A stretch of 32,485 nucleotides of DNA from Bacillus sp. HF117_J1_D (GTDB lineage: Bacteria > Bacillota > Bacilli > Bacillales > Bacillaceae_C): assembly GCA_009928435.1 (NCBI GenBank), contig JAABNQ010000005.1, positions 1 through 32,485 on the forward strand, in the 5' to 3' direction. The position numbers and the translations under genes are program-made. Position 1 is the stretch's first letter; each line of letters begins with the position of its first letter. The notes beneath the pieces are model-generated. The model did not search any database and was not told the origin of the DNA. It worked only from the letters and a program-made list of their open reading frames with translations. Shown piece by piece: positions 1 to 7,626 of this stretch.

Positions 1-202
1 TACTAACTAACATGTGGATATGATCCGGACAGGCATTTGCTTCATGAATGATTACACCTTTCCTTTCACATAATTCTCTTATGATTTGTCCAATACTCCT
101 TTTGTATTTTCCATAAATAATCTGCCTTCTGTATTTTGGGGCAAAGACTATGTGATACTTACAATTCCATGTTGTGTGTGCTAAACTATTCATGTCCTTC
201 AT
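1..202 (-). CDS. tnpA: IS200-type transposase TnpA (Y1 HUH), N-terminal part
   Basis: The reading frame runs off the left edge. The 67 visible codons begin MKDMNSLAHTTWNCKYHI and include VFAPKYRR and ACPDHIHML, which are family hallmarks of single-strand transposases of the IS200/IS605 group. The HIH pair is the metal-binding HUH motif; the catalytic tyrosine would lie beyond the window. The start at 202 is chosen because AAGGAGG sits 9 nt upstream; a second ATG three codons later (193) is possible. The visible frame is intact, so the copy may be functional. It is transcribed in the same direction as rocG but beyond the rocG terminator. Confidence 0.85.
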   Translation of the reverse strand, partial: MKDMNSLAHTTWNCKYHIVFAPKYRRQIIYGKYKRSIGQIIRELCERKGVIIHEANACPDHIHMLVS

Positions 203-335
203 TAGGACATACCTCCTTCTTGGCGAGATGAAGTGGTCGGGAAACCAACTTTATCCTACCATGAAGTGAGGTTTTTTTGTTACCACGCTATAAGCTCTCT
301 GGAACCCCCGGCATAGCCAGGGGTTTTCTAAACCA
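1..335 (-). mobile_element. IS200/IS605-family insertion sequence, left-end part
   Basis: The left edge of the window lies inside an IS200-type element on the minus strand. It consists of the tnpA coding region (1-202), a leader, and a hairpin at 303-325 (arms AACCCCCGGC and GCCAGGGGTT around a 3-nt ATA loop). This hairpin has the form expected of an IS200 left end, where it is both recognised by TnpA and blocks read-in transcription. The outer boundary is uncertain by several bases because these elements make no target duplication. No tnpB is visible, so it looks like a tnpA-only IS200, but the other end is outside the window. Confidence 0.8.
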
Positions 336-360
336 TCAAGAGGGGTGGGGGTTATACAAA

Positions 361-390
361 AAACTGCCGGTACAGATGTATCGGCAGTTT
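361..390 (-). terminator. Terminator of rocG
   Basis: Read on the minus strand, a 13-bp stem (outer arms AAACTGCCG and CGGCAGTTT, loop ATCT) is followed by a T run. It lies 22 nt past the rocG stop codon. The IS200 left end begins just beyond it. Confidence 0.85.
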
Positions 391-411
391 CTATTCATTA
401 GTTCTTTATTT

Positions 412-1656
412 TTATACCCATCCTCTAAAGCGGGATGCTTCAGCAACATTACGCAATCCGAGCATATATGCAGCTAAGCGCATATTGACTCTTCTGCTTT
501 GAGAAAGGTTGTAAACATTATTAAACGATTCAACTAATTTTTCCCTTAGTCTTTCATTCACTTCTTCTTCCGTCCAGTAGTAGCCCTGATTATTTTGGAC
601 CCACTCGAAATAAGAAACTGTAACCCCGCCGGCACTTGCAAGTACATCCGGCACAAGCAGGATTCCACGCTCAGTCAAAATTTTCGTTGCCTCCTCCGTC
701 GTCGGGCCATTGGCAGCCTCGACAACAATGGATGCCTTGATGTTTGGAGCATTTTCTCCCGTGATTTGGTTGGCAACTGCTGCCGGAACGATAATATCAC
801 AATCAAGTTCGAATAATTCTTTATTGGAGATTGTATTTTCAAATAAAGTGGTCACTGTACCAAAACTGTCTCTTCTGTCAAGGAGGTAATCAATATCCAA
901 TCCATCAGGGTCGTGCAAAGCTCCGTAAGCATCAGAGATACCAACAATTTTCGCACCCGCATCATAGAGGAATTTGGATAGAAAGCTACCTGCATTACCG
1001 AAGCCCTGAATGACAATTCTTGCATCTTTCAAATCGATGCCGCGTTTCTTTGCAGCTTCTTCAATACAAATGGTTACACCTTGGGCGGTTGCTTTTTCCC
1101 TTCCTTGCGATCCGCCAAGTACAATCGGCTTGCCTGTAATGAAGCCGGGAGAATCATTTTCACGGAGACGGCTGTACTCATCCATCATCCAAGCCATGAT
1201 CTGGGAGTTTGTATATACATCCGGTGCCGGGATGTCTTTAGTCGGGCCTACAACCTGACTTATTGCACGAACGTATTCACGGCTGAGGCGTTCAATTTCG
1301 CCCATTGACATTGTGCGCGGGTCGCATATGATTCCACCCTTTCCACCACCATACGGAAGATTTACAATCCCACATTTAATGGTCATCCATAAGGACATCG
1401 CTTTTACTTCTTCCTCCGTCACTTCGGGATGATAGCGAACTCCACCTTTTGTGGGACCGACAGAATCATTGTGCTGCGCACGGAAGCCGGTAAAAACTTT
1501 GACTGACCCGTCATCCATTTTCACGGGTATTCTGACAGTAAGCATACGAATCGGCTCTTTCAATAATTCATACATTTCCTCGCCAAATCCAAGCTTGTTA
1601 AGGCTTTCTTTTATGACCTCTTGTGTTGATGTAAATAAGTTCAGATTTTCTGCCAT
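412..1656 (-). CDS. rocG: Catabolic NAD-dependent glutamate dehydrogenase RocG
   Basis: Oxidatively deaminates glutamate to 2-oxoglutarate and ammonium, the last step of arginine, ornithine and proline breakdown; acts in the cytoplasm as a hexamer. The 414-residue protein shows the Glu/Leu/Phe/Val dehydrogenase layout: substrate lysine in GPTKGG (about K70), catalytic lysine in PYGGGKGG (K106), PAPDVYT with D146, and the NAD-binding GFGNAG at 218-223. The open frame extends 13 codons upstream, but that part starts next to the rocD stop without a ribosome binding site; the start at 1656 has GAGG upstream and matches where RocG homologues begin. The gene follows rocD by 46 nt, so the two probably share a transcript. 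There is no repeat insertion of the kind that inactivates B. subtilis GudB. RocG versus GudB cannot be fully separated by sequence; linkage to rocD favours RocG. Confidence 0.92.
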   Translation of the reverse strand: MAENLNLFTSTQEVIKESLNKLGFGEEMYELLKEPIRMLTVRIPVKMDDGSVKVFTGFRAQHNDSVGPTKGGVRYHPEVTEEEVKAMSLWMTIKCGIVNLPYGGGKGGIICDPRTMSMGEIERLSREYVRAISQVVGPTKDIPAPDVYTNSQIMAWMMDEYSRLRENDSPGFITGKPIVLGGSQGREKATAQGVTICIEEAAKKRGIDLKDARIVIQGFGNAGSFLSKFLYDAGAKIVGISDAYGALHDPDGLDIDYLLDRRDSFGTVTTLFENTISNKELFELDCDIIVPAAVANQITGENAPNIKASIVVEAANGPTTEEATKILTERGILLVPDVLASAGGVTVSYFEWVQNNQGYYWTEEEVNERLREKLVESFNNVYNLSQSRRVNMRLAAYMLGLRNVAEASRFRGWV

Positions 1657-1702
1657 CGTTTTTTCTCGCCTCTTTGTTTTGTAATCAACTAACATTATAA
1701 CA

Positions 1703-2893
1703 CTAGGACAGAACTTTTTTAATACGTTCCAGCGCCCAATCGACTTCTTCCCGGGTTATGACCAGCGGAGGTGCAAACCGAATGACATTCTCATGGGTTT
1801 CTTTGCACAATAGACCTTCATCTTTCAGCGACTCGCAATATTTTCGGGCTCCCTCATGCAATTCTACTCCGATAAACAACCCTCTCCCTCTGATTTCTTT
1901 AATTATGGGATTATCAATCTCTTTTAATTTTGACACAAAATAGTCACCAAGTTCAAGTGAATGGTCAGAAAGATTTTCATTTTCAATTACTTCGAGTGCT
2001 GCAAGCGAAACTGCACAGGCTAACGGATTTCCTCCGAATGTAGATCCATGTGAGCCAGGATTGAATATACCAAGTATATTTTCATCGGCGCATACGCACG
2101 AAATCGGGAATACCCCTCCTCCAAGCGCTTTTCCTAGAATATATATATCCGGCTCAATACCTTCCCAGTCACAGGCAAACATTTTTCCGGATCTTCCAAG
2201 TCCCGCCTGTATTTCATCCGCTATGAAGAGCACATTATGTTCCTTGCAGATATCATTGGCAGCTTTTAAAAATCCTTCCGGTGGAATCACTACTCCAGCC
2301 TCACCCTGGATGGGTTCTATTAAAAACGCAGCAGTATTTGGCGTAATGGCCTTCTTCAAAGCTTCCAAATCTCCGTAAGGAACCAGCTTGATCCCCGGTA
2401 ACAGAGGAGCAAATCCACGTTGGTATTCCTTTTCAGAAGAAAGGGAGACTGCTGTCATCGTTCTGCCATGAAAATTCCCTTCACAAGCGATGATCTCCGC
2501 TTGGTTATCAGGTATTCCTTTAACATCATAGGCCCAACGACGTGCCGCTTTAAAAGCCGTTTCCACTGCCTCTGCACCAGTATTCATCGGTAGTGCCATT
2601 TTTTTGTTAGTCAGCTTTGTAATTTTTTCGTACCATCGTCCCAGCTGATCATTGTGAAAAGCTCTCGAAGTCAATGTGACCTTATCCGCCTGGTCCTTTA
2701 AAGCCTGAATTATTTTGGGATGTCGATGTCCTTGATTGACTGCCGAATAAGCACTCAGCATATCCATGTACCGATTGCCTTCCGGATCATGGACCCACAC
2801 ACCTTTCGCATCCGATATGACAATTGGCAAGGGATGATAATTCCGTGCTCCGTATTTTTCAGTCTGCTCAATAATCTGATCTGTTTTCTTCAT
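1703..2893 (-). CDS. rocD: Ornithine aminotransferase RocD
   Basis: PLP-dependent transfer of the delta-amino group of ornithine to 2-oxoglutarate, giving glutamate-5-semialdehyde and glutamate. The protein is 396 aa, close to the roughly 400 aa usual for the family. The fold-type I class III pattern is clear: [17 protein letters not shown] near 104-120, [12 protein letters not shown] with PLP aspartate D226 and Q229, and the Schiff-base lysine K255 in [15 protein letters not shown] lies 8 nt before the ATG. Together with downstream rocG it converts ornithine nitrogen to free ammonium. In B. subtilis roc genes depend on sigma-54 and RocR; I found no convincing -24/-12 element in the 660 bp upstream, so its control here is unknown. 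Confidence 0.95.
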   Translation of the reverse strand: MKKTDQIIEQTEKYGARNYHPLPIVISDAKGVWVHDPEGNRYMDMLSAYSAVNQGHRHPKIIQALKDQADKVTLTSRAFHNDQLGRWYEKITKLTNKKMALPMNTGAEAVETAFKAARRWAYDVKGIPDNQAEIIACEGNFHGRTMTAVSLSSEKEYQRGFAPLLPGIKLVPYGDLEALKKAITPNTAAFLIEPIQGEAGVVIPPEGFLKAANDICKEHNVLFIADEIQAGLGRSGKMFACDWEGIEPDIYILGKALGGGVFPISCVCADENILGIFNPGSHGSTFGGNPLACAVSLAALEVIENENLSDHSLELGDYFVSKLKEIDNPIIKEIRGRGLFIGVELHEGARKYCESLKDEGLLCKETHENVIRFAPPLVITREEVDWALERIKKVLS

Positions 2894-3515
2894 GATCTCA
2901 ACCCCTTAAAAATATTAAGAAAAACACAAGCATAAGACGATTCCTAAGAAAGCAGCTTGGAAACAACTTGATCCTTTCCAGCGTTAGGCCTTAGACCTGA
3001 ACAAAGCACATACGTATTATTTATTAAAAACTCTTAAGTGAAAGCCCAACTGTATACTCTCTCGATAACAAATTTCAATTCTGATTTTTTCCATGTTTCA
3101 GAAGTTGTAGGAGTACTTTCCATAGCCTTATGGCTAGTTCCCTGGCAGCTTTTGTACATGTCACACAACATTTTTTCTGTCCGCCAAGTTGACAAAGATA
3201 ATTTTATCAACAGTCGTCTTTCAATTTTCCCTGATTACAAGAAGATTAAAACCCGTAAAAAATCAAATTATTCCCTCTCTATAATTATTTTATTAGGTTG
3301 CCTAATAGCTTGAGATATAATCGCAGGAATTAATGTTAGACTCTTACACATATAAGGATGAAGAAAGTGATGGTATTTTTCAAGCTGTTTTGATCGTTAA
3401 TTTTAAAAATTTCAAAAGTTTTTTGATAAAGATTTACTGGGCCCAAGGCTCAAAGGTGTTACATCAAGCCGAGCATAGCAAAATATAATTTTCCTAAGCC
3501 TTGCTCATTTATCCA
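2894..3515. other. Long intergenic region upstream of rocD, no supported gene
   Basis: About 620 bp without a convincing gene. One 91-codon frame exists on the plus strand (from a GTG at 3038) but has no ribosome binding site, a skewed composition and no recognisable family. The stretch holds a small hairpin (TAGCC/GGCTA near 3123-3136) and an imperfect 24-bp dyad at 3188-3211 described separately. It could be decayed sequence plus the rocD control region. Confidence 0.5.
3188..3211. promoter_or_regulatory. Imperfect 24-bp dyad, possible operator
   Basis: The sequence GTTGACAAAGAT followed by AATTTTATCAAC pairs at 9 of 12 positions, one of them G-T, with symmetric GTTGA/TCAAC ends. It lies about 300 bp upstream of rocD. 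No regulator can be assigned. Confidence 0.25.
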
Positions 3516-3547
3516 CAAAAAAGCTGAATCCCTATTGGAACTCAGCT
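3516..3547 (-). terminator. Terminator of yugI
   Basis: On the minus strand AGCTGAGTTCC pairs with GGGATTCAGCT (two G-T pairs, short loop) and is followed by six T residues. It begins 14 nt after the yugI stop. Confidence 0.85.
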
Positions 3548-3560
3548 CGCTTAGAATTTG

Positions 3561-3956
3561 TTATTTTTTAATTAAATCATCACGCTCAGATTTATCAATC
3601 CACTCTTGCAACTTGTCTTTTAGTGTATTGAATCCTTCCTGATCCACTTCGTCAAGCTTGACGCTTCCCTGCCGGCGCGCGCGCGGCTTCTTTGTTGCTT
3701 CTGCAGGAGGTTCCTCTTGCAATGCTCTGATAGAAAGGCTGATTTTTCCTTGCTCTTCGTTGATTTGAAGGACTTTTACTTTCACTTCATCCCCGACAGA
3801 AAGCACATCATTAATGTCTTTGACAAATCCGTGTTTAATCTCTGAAATATGGACAAGGCCTTGAGTCTCCTCGTCGAGCGCTACAAATGCCCCATACGGT
3901 TGAATGCCTGTCACCTTTCCGGTCAGTAGGTCACCTTGTTTATACTTTACAGTCAT
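3561..3956 (-). CDS. yugI: S1-domain RNA-binding general stress protein YugI (GSP13)
   Basis: A 131-residue protein with one S1 RNA-binding domain at about residues 5-76 (GDLLTGKVTGIQPYGAFV, then GLVHISEI and KVKVLQINEEQGKISLSIRA), followed by a basic linker (KKPRARRQG) and a charged C-terminal helix. Length and layout match B. subtilis YugI, known as general stress protein 13 and found with ribosomes. Its exact role is not settled; polynucleotide phosphorylase-type S1 domains are the closest fold. GGGAG lies 8 nt before the ATG. It is a single gene with its own promoter and terminator. No sigma-B type promoter was recognised; the visible promoter looks sigma-A-like. Confidence 0.92.
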   Translation of the reverse strand: MTVKYKQGDLLTGKVTGIQPYGAFVALDEETQGLVHISEIKHGFVKDINDVLSVGDEVKVKVLQINEEQGKISLSIRALQEEPPAEATKKPRARRQGSVKLDEVDQEGFNTLKDKLQEWIDKSERDDLIKK

Positions 3957-4006
3957 GAAAACACTCCCAATGTATATTTAATTTTCTCCTATGAACGCAA
4001 TTGAAA

Positions 4007-4035
4007 ATACTAACATAAAATCAAAAAAAAAGCAA
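4007..4035 (-). promoter_or_regulatory. Predicted sigma-A promoter of yugI
   Basis: On the minus strand TTGCTT (4030-4035) and TAGTAT (4007-4012) are separated by 17 bp, about 50 bp upstream of the yugI start. The -10 box matches 4 of 6 consensus bases. Confidence 0.45.
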
Positions 4036-4079
4036 AAATTGACCATACCTTCTACCTTCCCCATATTGGACATGCTCCC

Positions 4080-4203
4080 AGATTTTATCAAGCTCCGTTC
4101 GATTAACTCCCTCAGAAAGTCTGTGACCTCCGCCAGAGGCCTATACTTTATTCAACCGGAGTTTGAAAGTGGAATACCCAGGGGATACTTCTACCGAAGG
4201 TAA
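4080..4203 (+). repeat. Dispersed degenerate repeat, copy A
   Basis: Shares ordered blocks with 30378-30515: ATCAAGCTCCG, then TCCGCC-GAGGC, CTTATTCAACCGG and a tail with GG-ACTTCT. The blocks keep order and orientation but spacing differs by indels. AAGCTCCG and the later CGG-AGGC block can pair, so an RNA or ssDNA fold is possible. A 70-codon open frame across it is not supported because copy B does not preserve it. This looks like an old non-autonomous mobile repeat or a structured element. Confidence 0.5.
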
Positions 4204-4297
4204 ACAATCAAGAAACATGAAGTCATATGTTTAAAATAATTGTATAGGGGCTATACTTAGTGTAGGACATTCCAATATTCCCCCTTTTTTGAATGGT

Positions 4298-4325
4298 CGT
4301 GGCTTTTTTAAGCCACGAATTTTTC
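4298..4325 (+). terminator. Hairpin with T run upstream of yugF
   Basis: CGTGGCTT and AAGCCACG enclose a TTTT loop and are followed by a T-rich stretch on the plus strand. No plus-strand gene ends just upstream, so it would either stop read-through from the repeat region or act in the yugF leader. Confidence 0.5.
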
Positions 4326-4345
4326 TTTGTACATAAAGAAAATAC

Positions 4346-4373
4346 AATTGAAGCGGTCATCACCGCTTCAATT
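4346..4373 (+). promoter_or_regulatory. Perfect 12-bp hairpin in yugF leader region
   Basis: AATTGAAGCGGT and ACCGCTTCAATT form a perfect 12-bp stem with a CATC loop. It lies about 60 nt before the yugF start and about 30 nt after the preceding hairpin. It lacks a long T run, so it is not a classical terminator. Function unknown. Confidence 0.45.
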
Positions 4374-4430
4374 ACTATAACGGCTAAAAACCTTTTCTAT
4401 TTTTGCTTGCCAAGCAAGGAGGGAACTAGT

Positions 4431-5252
4431 TTGCAAGGAAAAAAAGTATGGATCAACGGCATCCGTCTGTATTATGAAGAAAGCGGAAGCTCCAGCGCTG
4501 CACAAACAATCGTTCTTCTACACGGATTTTTATCGTCTTCCTTCAGCTTTCGCATGCTTGCTCCTTATTTAGAAAAAGAATTTCATGTTCTATCGATAGA
4601 TCTCCCTCCATTTGGAGACAGCGATAAAACCAAGAAATTTCATTATTCCTATAAAAACATAGCTGCGACAGTATTACGGCTGCTCGAGGAAGTCGGGGTA
4701 GAGCGCTTTTCAGTCGTTGGACATTCGATGGGCGGACAAATTGCCCTGAACATGATACTCCAGACACCCAAAACAATCGATAAAGTCATCCTTCTTTCAA
4801 GCTCCAGCTATTATTCACGGGCAAAAAGGCACCATATACTCGCTTCTTATCTACCTTTTTTCCCCATCTTCATCAAGCATTACTTAGCAAAAACAGGTGT
4901 GATTGGTAATCTGAAAAGTGTTGTCTATGATCAGACTTTAATCGACAGTTCCATGATCGAAGGTTATGCACAGCAATTTGAAGATGCGAGGATTTTTCCT
5001 GCGCTTGCCAGACTACTCAGACATCGGGAAGGCGATTTGTCAATAAAGGCTCTGCAGAGCATTCAAACACCTTGTTTATTAATTTGGGGAGACCATGATA
5101 AAATTGTTCCCTTAAACATCGGAAAAAGACTTGCACAGGATCTGCCACATGCTCGTCTCGTTGTTTTAAAAGAAACTGGGCACCTCGTTCCAGAAGAAAA
5201 GCCAGAACAGGTTTATCAAGAAATCCGATCTTTTCTTGATTTGAAGACTTGA
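4431..5252 (+). CDS. yugF: Alpha/beta-fold hydrolase YugF
   Basis: A serine hydrolase of unknown substrate. The nucleophile elbow GHSMGG puts the serine at S99, the oxyanion-hole HGF is at 31-33, the acid is probably D223 in GDHDKIVP, and the histidine is H251 in TGHLVPEE; the triad is therefore complete. The start is a TTG at 4431, preceded by AAGGAGG at 7 nt; this gives 273 aa, the same length I recall for B. subtilis YugF. The open frame continues 46 codons upstream through two hairpins and is not coding there. Together with patB, 64 nt downstream, it probably forms a two-gene unit. A role in thioester or sulfur-compound chemistry would be a guess from that linkage alone. Confidence 0.88.
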   Translation: MQGKKVWINGIRLYYEESGSSSAAQTIVLLHGFLSSSFSFRMLAPYLEKEFHVLSIDLPPFGDSDKTKKFHYSYKNIAATVLRLLEEVGVERFSVVGHSMGGQIALNMILQTPKTIDKVILLSSSSYYSRAKRHHILASYLPFFPIFIKHYLAKTGVIGNLKSVVYDQTLIDSSMIEGYAQQFEDARIFPALARLLRHREGDLSIKALQSIQTPCLLIWGDHDKIVPLNIGKRLAQDLPHARLVVLKETGHLVPEEKPEQVYQEIRSFLDLKT

Positions 5253-5316
5253 TAGCTGACACTCCTACTGCAAAATAGCTATAATGGCTAAAACGAACAG
5301 GAGAGGTGTTCAACAA

Positions 5317-6483
5317 TTGATTAACTTTAATGAAAACATTGACCGAAAAAATACTCGCTCCCTTAAATGGGACGGTATGAAAAAGCTATTCGGCAGGGAA
5401 GACCTTCTCCCCATGTGGGTAGCGGATATGGATTTCCGCCCTCCGAAGGAAGTTATTGATGCTTTAAAAGAAAAAGTAGATCATGGAATATTTGGCTATA
5501 CAATTGTCACCGAAAGTTTAAATGAAGCAATCTGCAATTGGACAAACACACGCCACGATTGGAGCATTAAACCTGAATGGCTGCTATATAGTCCCGGCGT
5601 TATTCCATCCATACATACAGCCATTCAGGCATTTACTGAGCCCGGCGATAAAATTCTGGTACAGTCACCTGTGTATACACCTTTTTTTCAAATGATCGAA
5701 AGAAACTCAAGAGAAGTGACAAATTCACCGCTAATTTTGAAAAACGGACGCTATGAAATTGATTTCGACGATTTCGAAAAGAAACTCGGAAGCGGAGTGA
5801 AATTGTTCTTATTAAGCAGTCCGCACAATCCTGCTGGAAGGGTTTGGGAAAAGGAAGAATTGATCAAAATAGCTGAGCTTTGCAAGAAATATAATGTATT
5901 GATCGCTTCTGATGAAATCCACGCTGATCTTGTATCAGCACCTCATAAACATATTCCGATTGCTTCATTAAACCAGGAATTTGCCGACATCACCATAACA
6001 TTTATGGCTCCGACAAAGACCTTTAACTTGGCTGGAGTTCAGGCTTCTTTTATGGTGGTGCCTAATAAAACACTACGGATGAAAATAGCAGATGTTCAGG
6101 CAAGCGACGGCTTTGCCATGCTGAATACATTCGGGTCGATTGCAATGGAAGCTGCATATAGGCATGGAGGGGCCTGGCTTGATGAAGCTTTGGGGTATAT
6201 CCGCTCCAACATTGATTATGTAAAAGAAACAATCAGTTCTCAGCTTCCTGACTTAGATGTGATTGATCCTGAAGGGACCTACCTCGTTTGGATCGACTGC
6301 CGCAAACTTGGACTTTCTGAAGCAGAACTAAAGAAGCGCATTCTAGAAAAAGGAAAACTGGCTTTGAATTTCGGCCATGCCTACGGTCCTGGAGGGGAAG
6401 GTTTTGTTCGGATGAATGTAGCATGCCCTAAAGAAACAGTAATCGAAGGCGTGAAAAGGCTCCAACTAGCATTGGGCGAATAA
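5317..6483 (+). CDS. patB: PLP-dependent C-S lyase PatB (MalY/PatB family)
   Basis: Cleaves cystathionine and related cysteine S-conjugates to thiol, pyruvate and ammonia; family members also act as aminotransferases. The protein has 388 aa by the chosen start. PLP-fold landmarks are LPMWVADMDF at 31-40, SSPHNPAGR near 167-175, ASDEIHADL (about 197-205), the Schiff-base lysine K234 in APTKTFNLAG, and the carboxylate-binding arginine R365 in GFVRMN. A TTG at 5317 is preferred because AGGAGAGG precedes it; an in-frame ATG at 5284 lacks a ribosome binding site and would add 11 non-conserved residues. It follows yugF and ends in its own terminator. Confidence 0.92.
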   Translation: MINFNENIDRKNTRSLKWDGMKKLFGREDLLPMWVADMDFRPPKEVIDALKEKVDHGIFGYTIVTESLNEAICNWTNTRHDWSIKPEWLLYSPGVIPSIHTAIQAFTEPGDKILVQSPVYTPFFQMIERNSREVTNSPLILKNGRYEIDFDDFEKKLGSGVKLFLLSSPHNPAGRVWEKEELIKIAELCKKYNVLIASDEIHADLVSAPHKHIPIASLNQEFADITITFMAPTKTFNLAGVQASFMVVPNKTLRMKIADVQASDGFAMLNTFGSIAMEAAYRHGGAWLDEALGYIRSNIDYVKETISSQLPDLDVIDPEGTYLVWIDCRKLGLSEAELKKRILEKGKLALNFGHAYGPGGEGFVRMNVACPKETVIEGVKRLQLALGE

Positions 6484-6488
6484 ATGTA

Positions 6489-6541
6489 ACAAGGGTTGTC
6501 AAGAACATCATAAAAATTGATTTTCTATGACGGCCCTTTTT
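6489..6541 (+). terminator. Terminator of patB
   Basis: AGGGTTGTCA pairs with TGACGGCCCT (two G-T pairs) around a long AT-rich loop, followed by six T residues. Confidence 0.7.
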
Positions 6542-6567
6542 TGATTACTTGAGCGTCTTTCTAGTCT

Positions 6568-7098
6568 TTATTTCGCCGGCTTTTTGTTTTTCGTTATTTC
6601 CCCACAGGCTATTCTATTCCCTGAGTTACCAGCAGGCTGAGACATTCCATCATCAGCTTGTTCATGTATGACTAGCGAAGTCCCATCTTTTGTATAAAGT
6701 GAGGTTTTCCTTTCCTTAAAGGTGACATTATTTGCTGTCATATTTACCTTAGCTGTACCGTCCTCACCTACTACGAGATTCGGCAAATCCCCTGCATGGG
6801 GTCCCTTTTGATTGAGCAAACCATGTTCTTTCTTATCCGGATTGAAATGGTCTCCTGCTGATTCAAAATCCGGCGGTTCACACGTTCCGATTTCATGGAT
6901 ATGCATGGCAAGCTCACCTTCGGGCAGTCCTTTTAAATTGCCCTTCAGCTTGATCCCCTTTGCCTGCTCCTCAAAAGTGATTTTTCCGATCGAATCTCCA
7001 ACGGAATTTTTCATATCCACGTCAAATTTCTTAGGTGGCTGTTTCATACAGCCTGCCAAAATAAAAAAAGCAAAAATCATAAAGCTTAGTGTTCTCAT
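6568..7098 (-). CDS. Cu/Zn superoxide dismutase-like lipoprotein (SodC/YojM type)
   Basis: A 176-residue exported lipoprotein: a short hydrophobic signal ends in ILAGC, so C17 would be the lipidated cysteine. The rest is a Cu/Zn SOD domain. All ligands expected for a working enzyme are visible: H66 and H68 (AMHIHEIG), bridging H84, zinc H92, H101 and D104, and copper H145 (VIHEQADD). The disulfide pair C73 and C165 and the active-site arginine R162 (NRIACGE) are also present. B. subtilis YojM is reported to lack two copper ligands, so this copy looks more like a true SodC. The start at 7098 is set by GGAGGGGGG just upstream; the frame extends further back without a signal sequence. Convergent with patB. 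Predicted location is the outer face of the membrane. Confidence 0.88.
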   Translation of the reverse strand: MRTLSFMIFAFFILAGCMKQPPKKFDVDMKNSVGDSIGKITFEEQAKGIKLKGNLKGLPEGELAMHIHEIGTCEPPDFESAGDHFNPDKKEHGLLNQKGPHAGDLPNLVVGEDGTAKVNMTANNVTFKERKTSLYTKDGTSLVIHEQADDGMSQPAGNSGNRIACGEITKNKKPAK

Positions 7099-7202
7099 AG
7101 TCCCCCCTCCTCTTCTTTCCCATTCTATCCATTGTGAAGAGGGTTTATTCAGGGATGAAGAGGGTGTACAAGAGTACTCAAAGGAATAAACTGTATATAA
7201 AA

Positions 7203-7221
7203 AAGCACCAATTAGGTGCTT
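7203..7221 (-). terminator. Terminator overlapping the end of the small membrane protein gene
   Basis: On the minus strand AAGCACC and GGTGCTT enclose TAATT and are followed by T residues. The stop codon of the upstream gene overlaps the stem. Confidence 0.75.
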
Positions 7222-7447
7222 ATACGCGCTTGCTGTTTCTTTCGCGATTAATCTGTTCTTCAATCTCTTTCGTTTTTAGCTCCTGCTTCTTTGATACCTT
7301 TTTGATTACAATAAAAGTCAAAACACAGGCTACGCCAAAAATGGCCATTGAAATAGCTGCTGGAATATATTCCGATTTGTCTTCCGGAAAATATAAAAAC
7401 GGCATGTATAATACAAATGACTGTAAAATGGACAGCACGTTAAACAT
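7220..7447 (-). CDS. Small two-helix membrane protein of unknown function
   Basis: A 75-residue protein that I do not recognise. It has two hydrophobic segments (about 7-20, and 27-48 with [19 protein letters not shown]) and a highly charged C-terminal tail rich in Lys and Glu ([17 protein letters not shown]), probably cytoplasmic and helical. The start is uncertain: the ATG at 7447 lies very close to AGAGGAAGGG, while a GTG three codons later (7438) has better spacing. It has its own terminator and sits between the SodC-like and cyclophilin lipoprotein genes, all on the minus strand. Confidence 0.65.
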   Translation of the reverse strand: MFNVLSILQSFVLYMPFLYFPEDKSEYIPAAISMAIFGVACVLTFIVIKKVSKKQELKTKEIEEQINRERNSKRV

Positions 7448-7525
7448 CCCTTCCTCTTAATTGCATTACCTTCATTATACCCATACAACAGGATCACTTC
7501 CAATAGAAGAAAGGTGGCAAAAGTG

Positions 7526-7549
7526 TGAAAGCCGCCAAATGGCGGCTTT
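7526..7549. terminator. Hairpin downstream of the cyclophilin gene
   Basis: AAAGCCGCC and GGCGGCTTT form a perfect 9-bp stem around a 4-nt loop. T runs on either side are weak, so termination is possible but not certain. Confidence 0.4.
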
Positions 7550-7561
7550 ATCAAAAAATAG

Positions 7562-7626
7562 ACATAAAAACTTTGAGACAGGGCTCTGCCCTCTCAATGA
7601 GCGAAATCTTTCACTCATTGTACAAA
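7562..7626 (-). terminator. Double hairpin after the cyclophilin gene
   Basis: On the minus strand CAATGAGTGAAA pairs with TTTCGCTCATTG (one mismatch or wobble), then GAGAGGGC pairs with GCCC-TCTC, and a TTTTT tail follows. It starts at the stop codon and is probably the terminator. Confidence 0.5.

Noticed and set aside
412-1695. Longer RocG starting at the ATG at 1695
   Set aside because: The extra 13 residues lack a ribosome binding site, begin 7 nt after the rocD stop and do not fit homologues.
3038-3313. Plus-strand 91-codon frame upstream of rocD
   Set aside because: GTG start without a ribosome binding site, odd composition, no recognisable family; better read as intergenic.
3991-4203. 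Plus-strand 70-codon frame near yugI
   Set aside because: Lies over the dispersed repeat; copy B of the repeat does not keep a frame, and no binding site precedes it.
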